A DNA stretch of 64,000 nt, from the NCBI GenBank assembly GCA_026129525.1, contig JAHCHW010000001.1:186001-250000 (forward strand). The letters are read 5' to 3'. Source of the stretch: Chitinophagales bacterium. Lineage in GTDB: Bacteria; Bacteroidota; Bacteroidia; Chitinophagales; LD1. The position numbers and the translations under genes were made by a program. Under the pieces are notes generated by a model. It saw only the letters and a program-made list of their open reading frames with translations. It had not been told where the DNA came from and did no database searches. Below, one piece after another: positions 1 to 9,453 of this stretch (position 1 is its first letter; each line of letters starts with the position of its first letter).

Positions 1-2
1 TA

Positions 3-308
3 CTGAAGTTCTATAGCAACTTTCCAATAGTAGGCATGCAAATAACATGGGCTAAACTTACGTATAACAAGAATGTTTCTGTCTGGCTATTCTACAGCGT
101 TTTTCTTTTGCTTGCTTTTTTGTTTTTTGTTGGCAGGCTGCCCGTAATTTATGTGCCCCCACATTTTATGCTTGCTACTGTTTTTATCATCCTTATTGCA
201 TTTTATGGCGATGTCAGATTTATTTATACGATATTACCTGTTACATGTGTTATACTTGGCATGGCACTGATGAAAGCAATCCGTTTTCTTTTAACCGCGC
301 GTAACTGA
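3..308 (+). CDS. C-terminal end of a polytopic membrane protein (cut by window edge)
   Basis: The frame is open to the left edge of the window, so this is the tail of a longer gene. The first methionine, at 36, is probably internal. About 100 residues are visible, with three hydrophobic stretches and a short basic tail ending in LLTARN, as expected for the last membrane helices of an inner-membrane protein. The stop codon overlaps the ATG of the next gene by one base (TGATG), so the two are probably translationally coupled. The family cannot be named from this fragment. The tail does not resemble the soluble C-terminal domain of the two 561-residue membrane proteins at 11.3 and 18.9 kb. Confidence 0.6.
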   Translation: MKFYSNFPIVGMQITWAKLTYNKNVSVWLFYSVFLLLAFLFFVGRLPVIYVPPHFMLATVFIILIAFYGDVRFIYTILPVTCVILGMALMKAIRFLLTARN

Positions 309-1438
309 TGGGGTTTGTAACGAAGAGTTTGAAATTTCTTTTGGTACTGATTGTTATTGTTGTAATAACTGACCGCATAACCGGCTACTTTTTGTTTACA
401 AACGACAGCCCTTTAACGGGTATTCGCAACTACCTGCTTAGTGATAACTCAGCCCCCCGTTATTTAGCACAGCCATATGTAAATTACATTAACCACCCCG
501 ATTACATTTCGCTAAATGGCGAAAACCAGATAAACAATTTGGGCCTTCGCAATCCTACCAACACAAAAATTCCGAAACCTGCCGGTACGCTTCGTGTTTT
601 GTTTTTGGGAGGCAGCACTACATATGGCGAGGTGGATAATGCCGGTGATGCCTTCCCGGCTTTGATTGAAAAAGCAATATCCGATTCTATTTCATTGCAC
701 CCCCTTGCCGGTTTTAGTTCGGTGGAATGCCTTAACGCAGGCATGGGCGCGGCTACAACTGCCGAAATGCTTACGCAGTATCTATTTAAATACAAGTACC
801 TGGATGCCGATATAGTAGTAATACATACCGGAATTAACGATGCTTTTGCTACCGCTTCCTTGCCGGGCTATGTTTACCAGCCCGATTACCACACGGTAAA
901 GCGCATAATGGAAAACCCACATCCGGCAACTCCGTTTCTACGCCTTGTTGCGCATAGCTACATAGCCTCTTTATTTATCGGCAAAACTTACTACAGCGCC
1001 TATACCACCGGACACTTTACCAACAACGAGTTTTTACAATACCATAGCAATTTTTTATGGCTTGATAACGGAAACGAGAAAAAATTTCACCCAGCCACTA
1101 ATGCATTTTATAACAACCTAACCGAATTGGTGCGAAGCATTCATGCTTCGGGAAAAAAGATACTGTTGGTTACTGAAGTATTGATGCCCGAAAAAATGAA
1201 TACTGAAATGAAAGATATGCTTGCAGATGGTTTGGAACCCAACCGTTTGTTTATGCTACGGGTAGCAAAGGAAAACAATACAGCAGTATGCGATTTACAA
1301 AAATGTGATTTTCCCGATTCGGTGTTTGTTGATGCTGACGGTATACATCTTACTGTAGCGGGCGAAAAGATAAAGGCAAAAAAAATAGAACCCGTCTTAT
1401 GGCTGCTATTGCAACAGATAGGTTTAAGCAACAGGTGA
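308..1438 (+). CDS. membrane-anchored SGNH/GDSL-type hydrolase
   Basis: The protein has 376 residues. An N-terminal hydrophobic segment (about residues 9-30) suggests one membrane anchor with the catalytic domain in the periplasm. SGNH blocks are visible: GGSTTYG with the nucleophile Ser103, the Gly/Asn block in HTGINDA, and the catalytic pair in DADGIH (Asp344, His347). It shares the signatures QPYVNYI, ECLNAG, YQPDYH and AFYNNL with the proteins at 3406-4554 and 16977-18113, so the three are close paralogues. SGNH enzymes act as esterases or O-acyltransferases on lipids, glycans or peptides; the substrate here is unknown. It starts on the last base of the upstream stop codon and precedes a B12-radical SAM gene. 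Confidence 0.85.
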   Translation: MGFVTKSLKFLLVLIVIVVITDRITGYFLFTNDSPLTGIRNYLLSDNSAPRYLAQPYVNYINHPDYISLNGENQINNLGLRNPTNTKIPKPAGTLRVLFLGGSTTYGEVDNAGDAFPALIEKAISDSISLHPLAGFSSVECLNAGMGAATTAEMLTQYLFKYKYLDADIVVIHTGINDAFATASLPGYVYQPDYHTVKRIMENPHPATPFLRLVAHSYIASLFIGKTYYSAYTTGHFTNNEFLQYHSNFLWLDNGNEKKFHPATNAFYNNLTELVRSIHASGKKILLVTEVLMPEKMNTEMKDMLADGLEPNRLFMLRVAKENNTAVCDLQKCDFPDSVFVDADGIHLTVAGEKIKAKKIEPVLWLLLQQIGLSNR

Positions 1439-1508
1439 CTGGAGGTTAATAGCAACGAAATTTATTGAGTTTAATGTATATTAGCAGTATCACTTAAACG
1501 AACATAGC

Positions 1509-3058
1509 CTGAGCAGTTTCGTTTTAAATATTGTTTTACTACGTCCTCAGCGGGTTTATAAGAAGTTTAACAAAGCTCTTAAACCTGCTCCGCCATTAGG
1601 CTTAGCTCAATTAGCTGCCGTACTGCTACAGGCAGGACACAATGTAAAAGTTATTGACTCCATTGCGGAAAAAATTGAGCAAGAAGTTGCATTGTTTGAC
1701 GATGTAATGATAATGGCATGAGCCACCAAGAAATTGCCGAGCTAATACCACCAACTACCCATGTAATAGGTATAAGTTGCATGTTTACTGTTGATTGGTT
1801 AAGCACTTGCAGCCTGGTTAATTTTTTGGGTAAAATGTTTCCATCCGCAATTATTGTAGCAGGAGGTGAACATGTAACTGCGCTACCCGAGTTTTGTATG
1901 CAGCAGTGCCCGGCACTGCAGGTATGTGCACTGGGCGAGGGTGAAGAAACAATACTGGAAATTTGTGAAGCCTTCGCTGGTACGCAGCCATGGAGCGAAG
2001 TAAAAGGCATTATTTACAGACAGCCCGATGGCAGCCTTAATAAAACGGAGCGGAGAGAACGTGTGCGTTCGCTAGACACTCTGCCCAGGCCCGCCTGGCA
2101 GCTTTTCCCAACAGCTACCTACTTCCGCAATAAGCTGAATTTTGGTGTAGGGGGCAAACGAACTTTACCCATATTGGCTACCAGAGGGTGCCCGTATGTT
2201 TGCAGCTTTTGCAGCAGCCCTGAAATGTGGGGCACCCGTTATTTTATGCGGAGCGTTGAAAATGTAGTTAATGAGATTGAATATCTGGTAAAAAACTACG
2301 GAGTAGAAAATATTGATTTGTACGATCTTACAGCTATTATTAATGCACGGTGGATTATTGATTTTTCGAAGGAACTTTTAAGACGCCAGTTGCATATAAC
2401 CTGGCAGTTGCCCTCCGGCACCCGCTCTGAGGCTATTACTCCCGAAGTGTTGCACTATATGAAAATTTCGGGTTGCACCGTTGTTACGTACGCCCCCGAA
2501 AATGGTTCTGACCGAATTCTTAATCTTATACATAAAAAGGTGAACTTGTCTAAAATGTTGCATTCCATTAAACATTCAAACCAAGAGGGTATTTATGTAA
2601 AAATCAATATCATTTTAGGGTTCCCGCAGGAAACTCACCGCGATGTTTGGAAAACAATTGTATTTATTTTGAAAGCCAGTTGGTATGGGGCCTATGATAT
2701 GGGGCCTAATCCGTTTTATCCCATTCCCGGCACCGAACTTTTTAATGAATTACAAAAACAGGGTAAAGTAGACATATATAATGCCAGTTATTTCGATGCG
2801 CTTTTAGATGCCGATAACATGTGGAAGGTCACCTTCTATAATGAATATGTATCCCACCGAATGCTGAAGTTGTATTTTCTGTTTTACTTTTTTGTTTTTT
2901 ACACTAGCAACTTTGTCTTCAGGCCTGCGCGCTTATTCACCACTATTTGGAATGTAGCTACGTTAAATGCTCAAACTCGGGGGCAGTATGTATTGCAGCG
3001 TATTATTGAACAAAATCGTATTCTGCGGGCTGTGCAACCTTCGGGCAGCATCGACTGA
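1509..3058 (+). CDS. B12-binding radical SAM protein with an apparent frameshift
   Basis: Downstream of the ATG at 1718 the frame encodes 446 residues with a radical SAM cluster motif CPYVCSFC at about 2189-2212. The missing N-terminus lies in another frame from about 1512 to 1718 and includes LRPQ, PPLGLAQLA and VKVIDS, typical of the cobalamin-binding half of BchE-like proteins. One extra G in the GG at 1715-1716 joins the two frames as MIMGMSHQE. The full product would be about 515 residues. No ATG is in frame in the 5' part before a TAG at 1482; CTG at 1509 is the only start-like codon I can offer, so the start is uncertain. Family members methylate unactivated carbons or rearrange rings. 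The target is unknown. Confidence 0.75.
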
Positions 3059-3405
3059 CAGGCATGTTAAGCTCTGTTATGGGATAGGCTTATGATTCAC
3101 TTTGATTAAAAATAAACGGATGAAAAAAACAGCTCCTCTAATTAACGCCATTATTTTGTGCAGCAGCTACCTGTTTTAGCAGGGCGGCAAAAGGCCTGCC
3201 TTTGATTATTTATTGGCAGCCAATGTATAGTTGCTCAACCCTTTTTGCCCTATACCGTGGAAGCCTACCGATAAAAACACAAATCTGCAATGGCTTACAC
3301 CCCGTGTGAGGTAATTACTGATTAACCGGCACAATTGTATAATTAGTTTAACAACCCTATAGTTTTTCAAGACCTCATAACCAGAACCAGCTTATGGTGG
3401 TGGAT
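3059..3405. other. intergenic region without a convincing gene
   Basis: This gap separates two convergent units. A 19-codon frame starts at 3120 (MKKTAPLINAIILCSSYLF) and resembles a lipoprotein signal peptide, but it stops at once and has no clear continuation. It may be a remnant. I see no strong terminator hairpin. Confidence 0.4.
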
Positions 3406-4554
3406 TTAGTTATAAGTGTATGCCGGGTATTTTCCTTTTATTATTTCCATAATGGCAGGTGCCATACGTTCGGCTTTCAGGCGCTCGCCATGGGGGTTTA
3501 AATGTATGCCGTCTAAATCATCGTTTACAAACTCTTTGCTGGTAAACTCGGTGTTATCCAGTTTTAAAAAAGCGCAGGGCAGGTTATGCGCCAGCGAATC
3601 GAGCAGGCGGTTGTTTTGCAGCAGCGAGGTATGGTACAGGGTTACAAAATCTTTGGGCATGGTAAGGGTATCAATTACTTCGGTTACCAAAAGCATTTTT
3701 TGCCGCAGGCTGTGTGCGGTTAGCCCTACGGTTTTCAAATTGTTGTAAAACGCATTGTAGCGGGTGGTAAACATACTGTCGGCACCAAAAGTAAACCAGG
3801 GGTTTTGGTTATTAAAGTACTGGAATTCGTTGTCGGTAATGGTCATGGTAAAGTAGAAACTGTATTGCAGTTTTATAACCAGCAGTGCCACTAAGTTGTA
3901 GCGCATAAGGTTTTTTACAAAGGGGGATGGTTCTTTAAAAGGCTGCAGGGGTCTGCGCCAGTGGCGGTAGTCGGGCTGGTAAACAGCGCCACTAAAGTTG
4001 CCGTAGGCACCGCAATCGTTTATACCGGCATTAACCAGTACCAAATCGGGCTGCATGTATTGGTATTTTAGCAGGTAGTGGGTAAGTATTTCGGCACTGG
4101 TGGCAGCGCCCATGCCGCCATTGAGGCATTCTACTTTTTTAAAAGGAGTGCCGCTGGCAGGCAGTTGGGTGTTTAAAATGGCGGCTAAGCGTTGTTGGTA
4201 GGTGTCGGAATCGTGTACCAGGCAGCCGTAGGTGGTGCTGCCGCCCAAAAATAAAATGCGGTAAATGCTATCGGGTTTTTGCAGGTTTACCTCGTAGGTT
4301 AAGCGCAAGCCGGCATTGTTGTTATAGCGCCCGTCAGGGTTTTTAAGCGCGGGGTTATTGATGTAGTTAACATAGGGTTGGGGCAGGTACTCGGCTGTGC
4401 CGTATGGTTTGGTAATAAAGTTGCGTATGTTGCTGTATGCCGAGCCGGGCACAAATACATATTTACCCACGCCCCACTCTGCCACAAACAGGGTAAGGGC
4501 TAAAAGGCTTAAGCTTACTACAGCCGTTGCCAGTATAAGTTTCAACTTTTTCAT
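3406..4554 (-). CDS. membrane-anchored SGNH/GDSL-type hydrolase
   Basis: The protein has 382 residues with an N-terminal hydrophobic helix (about residues 5-25) and an outward catalytic domain. SGNH blocks are present: GGSTTYG (nucleophile Ser), NAGIND (Asn block) and DDLDGIHL (Asp and His near the C-terminus). It is a paralogue of 308-1438 and 16977-18113 and shares YVNYINNP, ECLNGGMGAATS, YQPDYRH and YNAFYNNL. Unlike the others it lies alone on the minus strand. Its codons are richer in G and C than those of the neighbouring 5158-6571 gene, so the two probably have different recent histories. The substrate is unknown. Confidence 0.85.
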   Translation of the reverse strand: MKKLKLILATAVVSLSLLALTLFVAEWGVGKYVFVPGSAYSNIRNFITKPYGTAEYLPQPYVNYINNPALKNPDGRYNNNAGLRLTYEVNLQKPDSIYRILFLGGSTTYGCLVHDSDTYQQRLAAILNTQLPASGTPFKKVECLNGGMGAATSAEILTHYLLKYQYMQPDLVLVNAGINDCGAYGNFSGAVYQPDYRHWRRPLQPFKEPSPFVKNLMRYNLVALLVIKLQYSFYFTMTITDNEFQYFNNQNPWFTFGADSMFTTRYNAFYNNLKTVGLTAHSLRQKMLLVTEVIDTLTMPKDFVTLYHTSLLQNNRLLDSLAHNLPCAFLKLDNTEFTSKEFVNDDLDGIHLNPHGERLKAERMAPAIMEIIKGKYPAYTYN

Positions 4555-4726
4555 GCCGGCAAAAGAAATATATTTTTTGCCGGTGTAAGCAGCCCGTGCA
4601 GCGCGTGCGTGAGTAATTGGTAACCGGGGTATACTTTTTTGCGGTATGGTGCAAACTTGGGTACCATAACTGCAAAGGTTAACCGCCCTGCAAAGTGTTT
4701 TTATTTTAAAACAACCGCAGCAACAT

Positions 4727-4940
4727 ACAGCAGTGCAGCCTACACCACCACCTCTACGGTTTGGGGCTCGCCTTCTTCAATAGTAATGTTGCGTATCAAA
4801 TCGGGGTCGGTTAGGTGTTCGGGGTCTAAATAAATTTCGAGGGTGGCTTCGTCTATTACTTTGGTATTAAACACCACCCGGCCATCGGCACCGGTTATTA
4901 GTACCTTGCCGGCAGCCTGCACCAGTTTTACCGCTTTGCC
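4727..4940. repeat. 214-bp direct repeat, copy 1 (truncated gene end)
   Basis: This stretch matches 6699-6912 over 214 bases with two mismatches that I can see. It carries the last 66 or so codons (minus strand, stop at 4740) of the gene intact at 6712-7649, cut off abruptly at 4940. It is therefore a gene fragment left by a duplication, not a working gene. A frame that begins at 4946 (MAGKAVKLV) is only the remnant. Confidence 0.85.
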
Positions 4941-5017
4941 GGCCAATCGGCTAGCAATAATGTACCCAGTAACATAACCGATATGGCACCGGCTACTTTA
5001 GTTTTGGTAATTGCCAT
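4928..5017 (-). other. tiny hydrophobic ORF reading into the repeat copy
   Basis: From ATG at 5017 a 29-codon frame (begins MAITKTKVAG, then MLLGTLLLA) runs into the duplicated segment in a different frame and stops at 4928. It looks like the first transmembrane or signal segment of some gene cut by the duplication junction near 4940. It may be expressed as a small peptide, but nothing else supports that. Confidence 0.2.
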
Positions 5018-5157
5018 GGGTGTAAAACGAGAAACATGATAACTAATACGAAATAATTTTTTTGAGTTTAGTATTTATTACATAAGTATTACAGTTTAAT
5101 AAATTGCCAAATCTGCTTAGATTTAGTAATCTAGTACATTCCTCATCGCGAAGCAAT

Positions 5158-6571
5158 ATGAGCAAACGTGCCCTTCTAAAGTATGTTCTTTATCCGATTG
5201 TCGTTATTTTTTTAATAATTCTCGTAGCCAATTTTGTTTCAAAACGCCTTTTGCAAAAAGAAGGGCTTTTGCCTGCTGATGGCATAGTGAACACCCGTAT
5301 ATTTTCTACTGAAATCAATTTATACACGGGTGGTCTTGATAATACTCCCTACTATAGTTATACAGGATACAACGATTCGTTGAAACTAGGCAATGTAACT
5401 TTTAGCGATCAGCTTGGATTTTTGCATGGCGATTCTTTACCGCTGAAAATTAAAAAGCCTGTTAATACACTTCGGGTGGTATTAATGGGGGGCTCAGGTA
5501 TGCGGGGAAATTTACAGACGCATAGTATGATTAACATGTTTAACTATCCTGAGGGCTCCTATGATTACGAAACCTCCATAGCGGGCAAACTAAAAGTAAT
5601 TTTAAAAAAAGCGTTTCCGGAGAAAAACATTGAGGTGATAAACACAGCTGTGCCAATGCGCCAGTTTCATCAAAGCCTGGCGGGTTATTTTCAAAAAGTT
5701 CAACAGCTAAAACCCGATGTAGTTGTTACCATGGACGGTGCTAACGATGACTTGTTGCCTTTTGAATTTGAAAGTAATGGAAACCCTTACTTACAAACCA
5801 GCGAACATGCTGAACAGGGTATTGATCTGGAAGTTTTGAAACGGGCTTCCCGCTTTGGATATACATGGATGTTTTTGAGTTACAAGAGTATGCATGGGCC
5901 TGTAGCCCGCAGTGATTTCGCTTGGGACGACATTAAATCACTTATACATAAAGTTTCGGCTAAAGATTTAAAATACTTTGTTGGTTTGTGGCAACTCCAA
6001 GAAACGTTGCCTCATAGTATAACATTTACAGAAAAAGATTTTGAACCAGTAAAGCCCTTTATGGTTCAAAACATGAACCGTCAATTGGAGTTGTATGCTT
6101 CATACAGTAATCAACTAAAACATGATAGTGTTTTTTCGGTGGTTTGTTATCAGCCTATTTTGCATCGCTACGGAGGGCAAAAAAAGTTAAGTAATAAAGA
6201 AAAAAGCTATGCGCAATTTTTTGTGTTATGATAAACCCAACCTGATTATGTATGATTCGTTGAGTATGGTTATAACAAATGCAAGCCTACCCCTACAACA
6301 TGCTATAAACAGCTTGGGCGACAAACGGGCATACTTGCGTGCTTATCATTACCGTTATTTTATCAATAACTACATTTCACCTGCAATTGACTCCATTGTT
6401 AACTCCTATGATGGAACCTATATTGATTTAGGTCGGGAAATGACTTCCTTGTCTGAAACTTTTGAATTCTATATGGATTATACACACACTACCCCGGCAG
6501 CTAATTTGTTCATTGCTAATCGTATAGCCAATGCAATTATTCCCAGATTTAGTAATGTGCGCAACAAGTAA
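5158..6571 (+). CDS. membrane-anchored SGNH-like hydrolase with an apparent frameshift
   Basis: Two overlapping frames (to 6231, and from 6209) read as one protein of about 470 residues if one T is added to the T6 run at about 6219-6224, giving QFFCYDKPN across the join. I take the ATG at 5158 (MSKRALL) over an upstream TTG at 5104 because the membrane helix follows directly. SGNH blocks are MGGSGMRG, DGANDD and, in the second frame, DYTHT for the Asp/His block. It is more distant from the other three SGNH proteins and lacks the AFYNNL signature. The gene is AT-richer than its flanks and lies between the two 214-bp repeats, which suggests it arrived with the duplication. Confidence 0.7.
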
Positions 6572-6698
6572 TAGCTCTCTTCTTCCAAAATTTATTCCCT
6601 CTAAAATTTACAAAGCATGTCCTCATTAAAGCAAATTTGTATTAGTGGTTTTTTATGCTTCTGGTTTAATTTTTAATCTCAATACTTATTTGCCCAAA

Positions 6699-6912
6699 AC
6701 AGCAGTGCAGCCTACACCACCACCTCTACGGTTTGCGGCTCGCCTTCTTCAATAGTAATGTTGCGTATCAAATCGGGGTCGGTTAGGTGTTCGGGGTCTA
6801 AATAAATTTCGAGGGTGGCTTCGCCTATTACTTTGGTATTAAACACCACCCGGCCATCGGCACCGGTTATTAGTACCTTGCCGGCAGCCTGCACCAGTTT
6901 TACCGCTTTGCC
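6699..6912. repeat. 214-bp direct repeat, copy 2 (within intact gene)
   Basis: This is the partner of 4727-4940 in direct orientation, about 1.97 kb away. It covers the 3' end of the gene at 6712-7649 plus 13 bases past the stop. Such repeats can recombine and delete the SGNH gene between them. Confidence 0.85.
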
Positions 6913-7649
6913 TTGCAGCGGGGTGCCGCTGCCGTCTTTTACTAATACGGTTAGTTGGGTATCGTTGCCTACGCTAATGTACAGTACGCCCCACCAGCGG
7001 CAGTCGGCACGCTGGCTGTCGGGCTCTTCTTCGTTGTAGTGCGCTTCGGCTTCATCGTAAATTTTTTTAATCACCTTATCGGCTTCTGGCTCCAGTGCAT
7101 CTACTGCTTCTTCGGCAGCGTCCAGCTCCTGTGCGGCATTGCTGTGGTTGGTGCGGGCAGCCATAAAAGCGGTAAGCAGGGTGGCTACCTCGGCAGCGCT
7201 GGGGTTAGCCATGGCGGGCAGGCTGTGTGCCAGTAGTTCGGCTTCGCCCAGGGCAATGTTTTTGCCTACCTGCTCGGCATCGGCATCGGTTACCATATCG
7301 GGCAGTTTGCCGGTATCGGTATTTAAGCCAAAAAAGGCACGGGCGCTGGTGGGGTATTTTTGCCGCTCTACCGCCAGGTTAAACACCTGCAGGTAATGCG
7401 AACAAAATTTGCGTAAGCCCGCACCGGCTTCGTTTTTAGTAAGGGTTTTTTCAATACTTACGGCTTTTTTGCTTCGCACCAAATTAATGGCGGTTGCCAG
7501 TTGCGGTTGAATGGCATCTAAGCGCGCAGTAGTGCTTGCCGAAAAAATATTATCGGCAGGTGCCACACTGTCTTTTTTTCTTTGGCGGTGGTAAGCACCT
7601 CTAAGCGCTTAGGGTTGCTTTCCGGAATAAAGCGTGTAATGTAGCTCAT
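6712..7649 (-). CDS. hypothetical protein with C-terminal Ig-like/CarboxypepD_reg-like domain (frameshift near start)
   Basis: The main frame begins at 7566, but a better start is ATG at 7649 (MSYITRFIPESN). One extra base in the A7/T7 run at 7573-7579 joins them as AKEKKDSVAPADN, giving about 312 residues. Residues up to about 220 look helical and charged, with no signal peptide. The last 80 (LTVLVKDGSGTPLQGKAVKL, GADGRVVF) resemble a beta-sandwich regulatory-like domain. I do not recognise a function. Its 3' end is duplicated at 4727-4940. The ATG at 7649 overlaps the stop of the upstream repeat ORF as ATGA. Confidence 0.65.
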
Positions 7650-8077
7650 GGTTGTTTGGTTTTAGGTGATGGAATATTTTTTGTTAAATGCGTTATTGGG
7701 CAATAAAGTGCCGGTTTTAAGGCATCCGAAACAGCAGCCGGTGTATTAAACAGGCGCTCGCATACCTTCGAGCGGGCATCGGGTGTAGCAAATAGGCACT
7801 TGTAGGTTTGCGAACAGGTATATGGTATGCCCGATGGGCTATTGTAGGTATTCGAGCGGGTATCGGGTGCACCCGATAGGCTCTTATAGGTATTCGAGTG
7901 GGCATCGGACGCGTCAAATAACCCTTCGCAGGTATGCGAACAGGTATAGGCTAAAGCCGTTGCGCTCTGCTTGGTAAACCGGTAAGTGTTTTTTGGTGGC
8001 CTTTTCACGGAATGTGAAGCTAAAGCAGGGCGGCAGGCGGGCAGGCAAGTGTTTATTGGTTGGCAGGTTTTAGCCAC
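7646..8077 (-). CDS. possible protein of five 14-residue repeats
   Basis: A 143-codon frame spans the 42-bp repeat tract and reads as five 14-residue units such as AHSNTYKSLSGAPD and TRSNTYNSPSGIPY. Its stop overlaps the proposed ATG of the next gene (ATGA), which favours a real coupled gene. It has no recognisable domain, and an uninterrupted frame is easy to keep in a repeat whose period is a multiple of three. This is uncertain. Confidence 0.3.
   Translation of the reverse strand: MAKTCQPINTCLPACRPALASHSVKRPPKNTYRFTKQSATALAYTCSHTCEGLFDASDAHSNTYKSLSGAPDTRSNTYNSPSGIPYTCSQTYKCLFATPDARSKVCERLFNTPAAVSDALKPALYCPITHLTKNIPSPKTKQP
7751..7957. repeat. five imperfect tandem copies of a 42-bp unit
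   Basis: Copies share a core like aggtattcgagcgggtatcgg and the ending gcaaat/ccgat. Spacing is close to 42 bases. The copies have diverged by several substitutions each, so this is an old minisatellite, not a fresh expansion. It lies between the LytTR gene and the 6712-7649 gene. Confidence 0.6.
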
Positions 8078-8094
8078 CGGTTGGTATAAACTAA

Positions 8095-8460
8095 TTACCG
8101 GTTGGTTGAATAGTAGGTTTCAAGGGCACGTAATACCTCTTTTTTACGCAGGCGGGCTATGGGAATAAGCTCGCCATTGGTCATTTTAAGCTGGTGCCCT
8201 GCTTTTTTGGTATGGCCGGTTACATGCTCCATGTTTACTATCCAGCTATTGTGTACGCGCATAAAAAAATTATGAGGCAACTGCTGCATAAGCTCGGTAA
8301 GCGAGGTGCTTACCACATCTTTGGTGCCATGCTTGCTGCCGGGGGCAAACCAAAGGGTAACACTGCCGCTGCCGCCTTGTATGTACATTATTTCATCGCA
8401 ATGCAGGTAACAGTCGTGGTACACCGATTTAAAGGTAATACGGTACTGGTGGGTTTGCAT
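8095..8460 (-). CDS. stand-alone LytTR-type DNA-binding regulator
   Basis: The protein has 121 residues and is essentially one LytTR domain. YHDCYLHCDEIMYIQGG matches the first strands, FMRVHNSWIVNMEHV is the typical central motif, and IPIARLRKKEVL is the C-terminal end. There is no receiver domain or membrane segment, so it is not an ordinary response regulator. It is transcribed divergently from the UbiA/radical SAM pair (192-base gap), which makes that pair or itself a likely target by inference. Confidence 0.85.
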   Translation of the reverse strand: MQTHQYRITFKSVYHDCYLHCDEIMYIQGGSGSVTLWFAPGSKHGTKDVVSTSLTELMQQLPHNFFMRVHNSWIVNMEHVTGHTKKAGHQLKMTNGELIPIARLRKKEVLRALETYYSTNR

Positions 8461-8652
8461 GGCTGAGCGCTTTGCATGGTTAATATAGAAAAAAAATTAT
8501 TGGCAAAAAGAAATATTCTACAGCTATACACAGGCAAACTGCCCGGCAACAGGGTAAGCGAAAAGCCACACCCCCCCACCGGTTATGCCCTGCCGGCACA
8601 ACGCATTGCCGGGGTTATTACTAACAATCGGCAACTGCGTTAATATTACTGC

Positions 8653-9453
8653 GTGAAAGTTGCCCATATACTTCGCTTTGTTTTTAACCCCCTGCTGCTG
8701 CGCCTGCAACTGGGCGAAGGCGGTATAACCCTGTTTAACACCGTGCACTGCTGGCTGGCAACCCACAACCCCCTGCTTACCACAGGCTGCACCGCGCTAA
8801 GCCTGCTTACCTTATGTGCCCTGTATGGGTTTAACGATTACATAGACCGCCACCGCGATGCCCAAAACCCCAAAAAACACCAACCCTTTGTGGCGCTAAT
8901 TAACGAACACAACAAAGCGTTTTTAATTACTAACGCATTGCTAAGTGCCGCACTGGTGTTAACTGCACTTGCCTTTTACGGCACCACGCAGGCTGCCAGC
9001 CTGCTGCTGCTGCTGGGTATTAACTGCATTTACTCGCTTAGGCTTAAAACCCTGCCCCTTGCCGATATTGTAATTGTAACCCTTTGGGGCAGTGCCATTA
9101 CCCTGTTAGTGCCGGTTATCCATCTTCCGCTTTCGCTCGTAGCCGGTATAATGACGGGCATAGCCCACATATACCAAATGCTGGGCGACAAAGAAAGCGA
9201 TACCCAAAACGGAGTAACCACCGCCATTACCCGCTACCCCAAAACCGCCTCGGTACAAATACTGCTGCTGTGCCTGCTGTTGGGCGTAAGCATTTATTGG
9301 CTTCGGCAAAACATTTTATGGAGCGCCACGGCTGTTTTACCGTTCGTGTGCTATTATCTGATAAAGAAAAACGAAACCGCCTGGCTTTTTTCGCGCCTGT
9401 ACTTTGCCATAGTTTGGTTAATGTTGTTGTACAATACCTATGGGGGCAATTAA
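8653..9453 (+). CDS. UbiA-family prenyltransferase
   Basis: The protein has 266 residues with about eight hydrophobic segments. Both Asp-rich motifs of UbiA enzymes are seen: NDYIDRHRD (Asn61, Asp62, Asp65, Asp69) and DKESD (Asp179, Asp183), which bind Mg2+-diphosphate of a prenyl donor. The start is GTG at 8653; no better ATG is in frame. UbiA enzymes attach prenyl chains to aromatic or other acceptors in the membrane, and the acceptor cannot be told. The 3' end overlaps the following radical SAM gene by 14 bases, implying an operon. The gene is visibly richer in G+C than the cluster from 14.5 kb on. Confidence 0.85.
   Translation: MKVAHILRFVFNPLLLRLQLGEGGITLFNTVHCWLATHNPLLTTGCTALSLLTLCALYGFNDYIDRHRDAQNPKKHQPFVALINEHNKAFLITNALLSAALVLTALAFYGTTQAASLLLLLGINCIYSLRLKTLPLADIVIVTLWGSAITLLVPVIHLPLSLVAGIMTGIAHIYQMLGDKESDTQNGVTTAITRYPKTASVQILLLCLLLGVSIYWLRQNILWSATAVLPFVCYYLIKKNETAWLFSRLYFAIVWLMLLYNTYGGN

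Noticed and set aside
3120..3179. Short lipoprotein-like ORF
   Set aside because: It stops after 19 codons with no continuation, so it is not supported as a gene.
4727..6912. Insertion sequence bounded by the 214-bp repeats
   Set aside because: There is no transposase or inverted-repeat ends; the repeats are a gene end in direct orientation.
6955..7396. Plus-strand ORFs opposite the hypothetical gene at 6712-7649
   Set aside because: They overlap each other and lack family features; the minus frame is longer and has a recognisable C-terminal domain.
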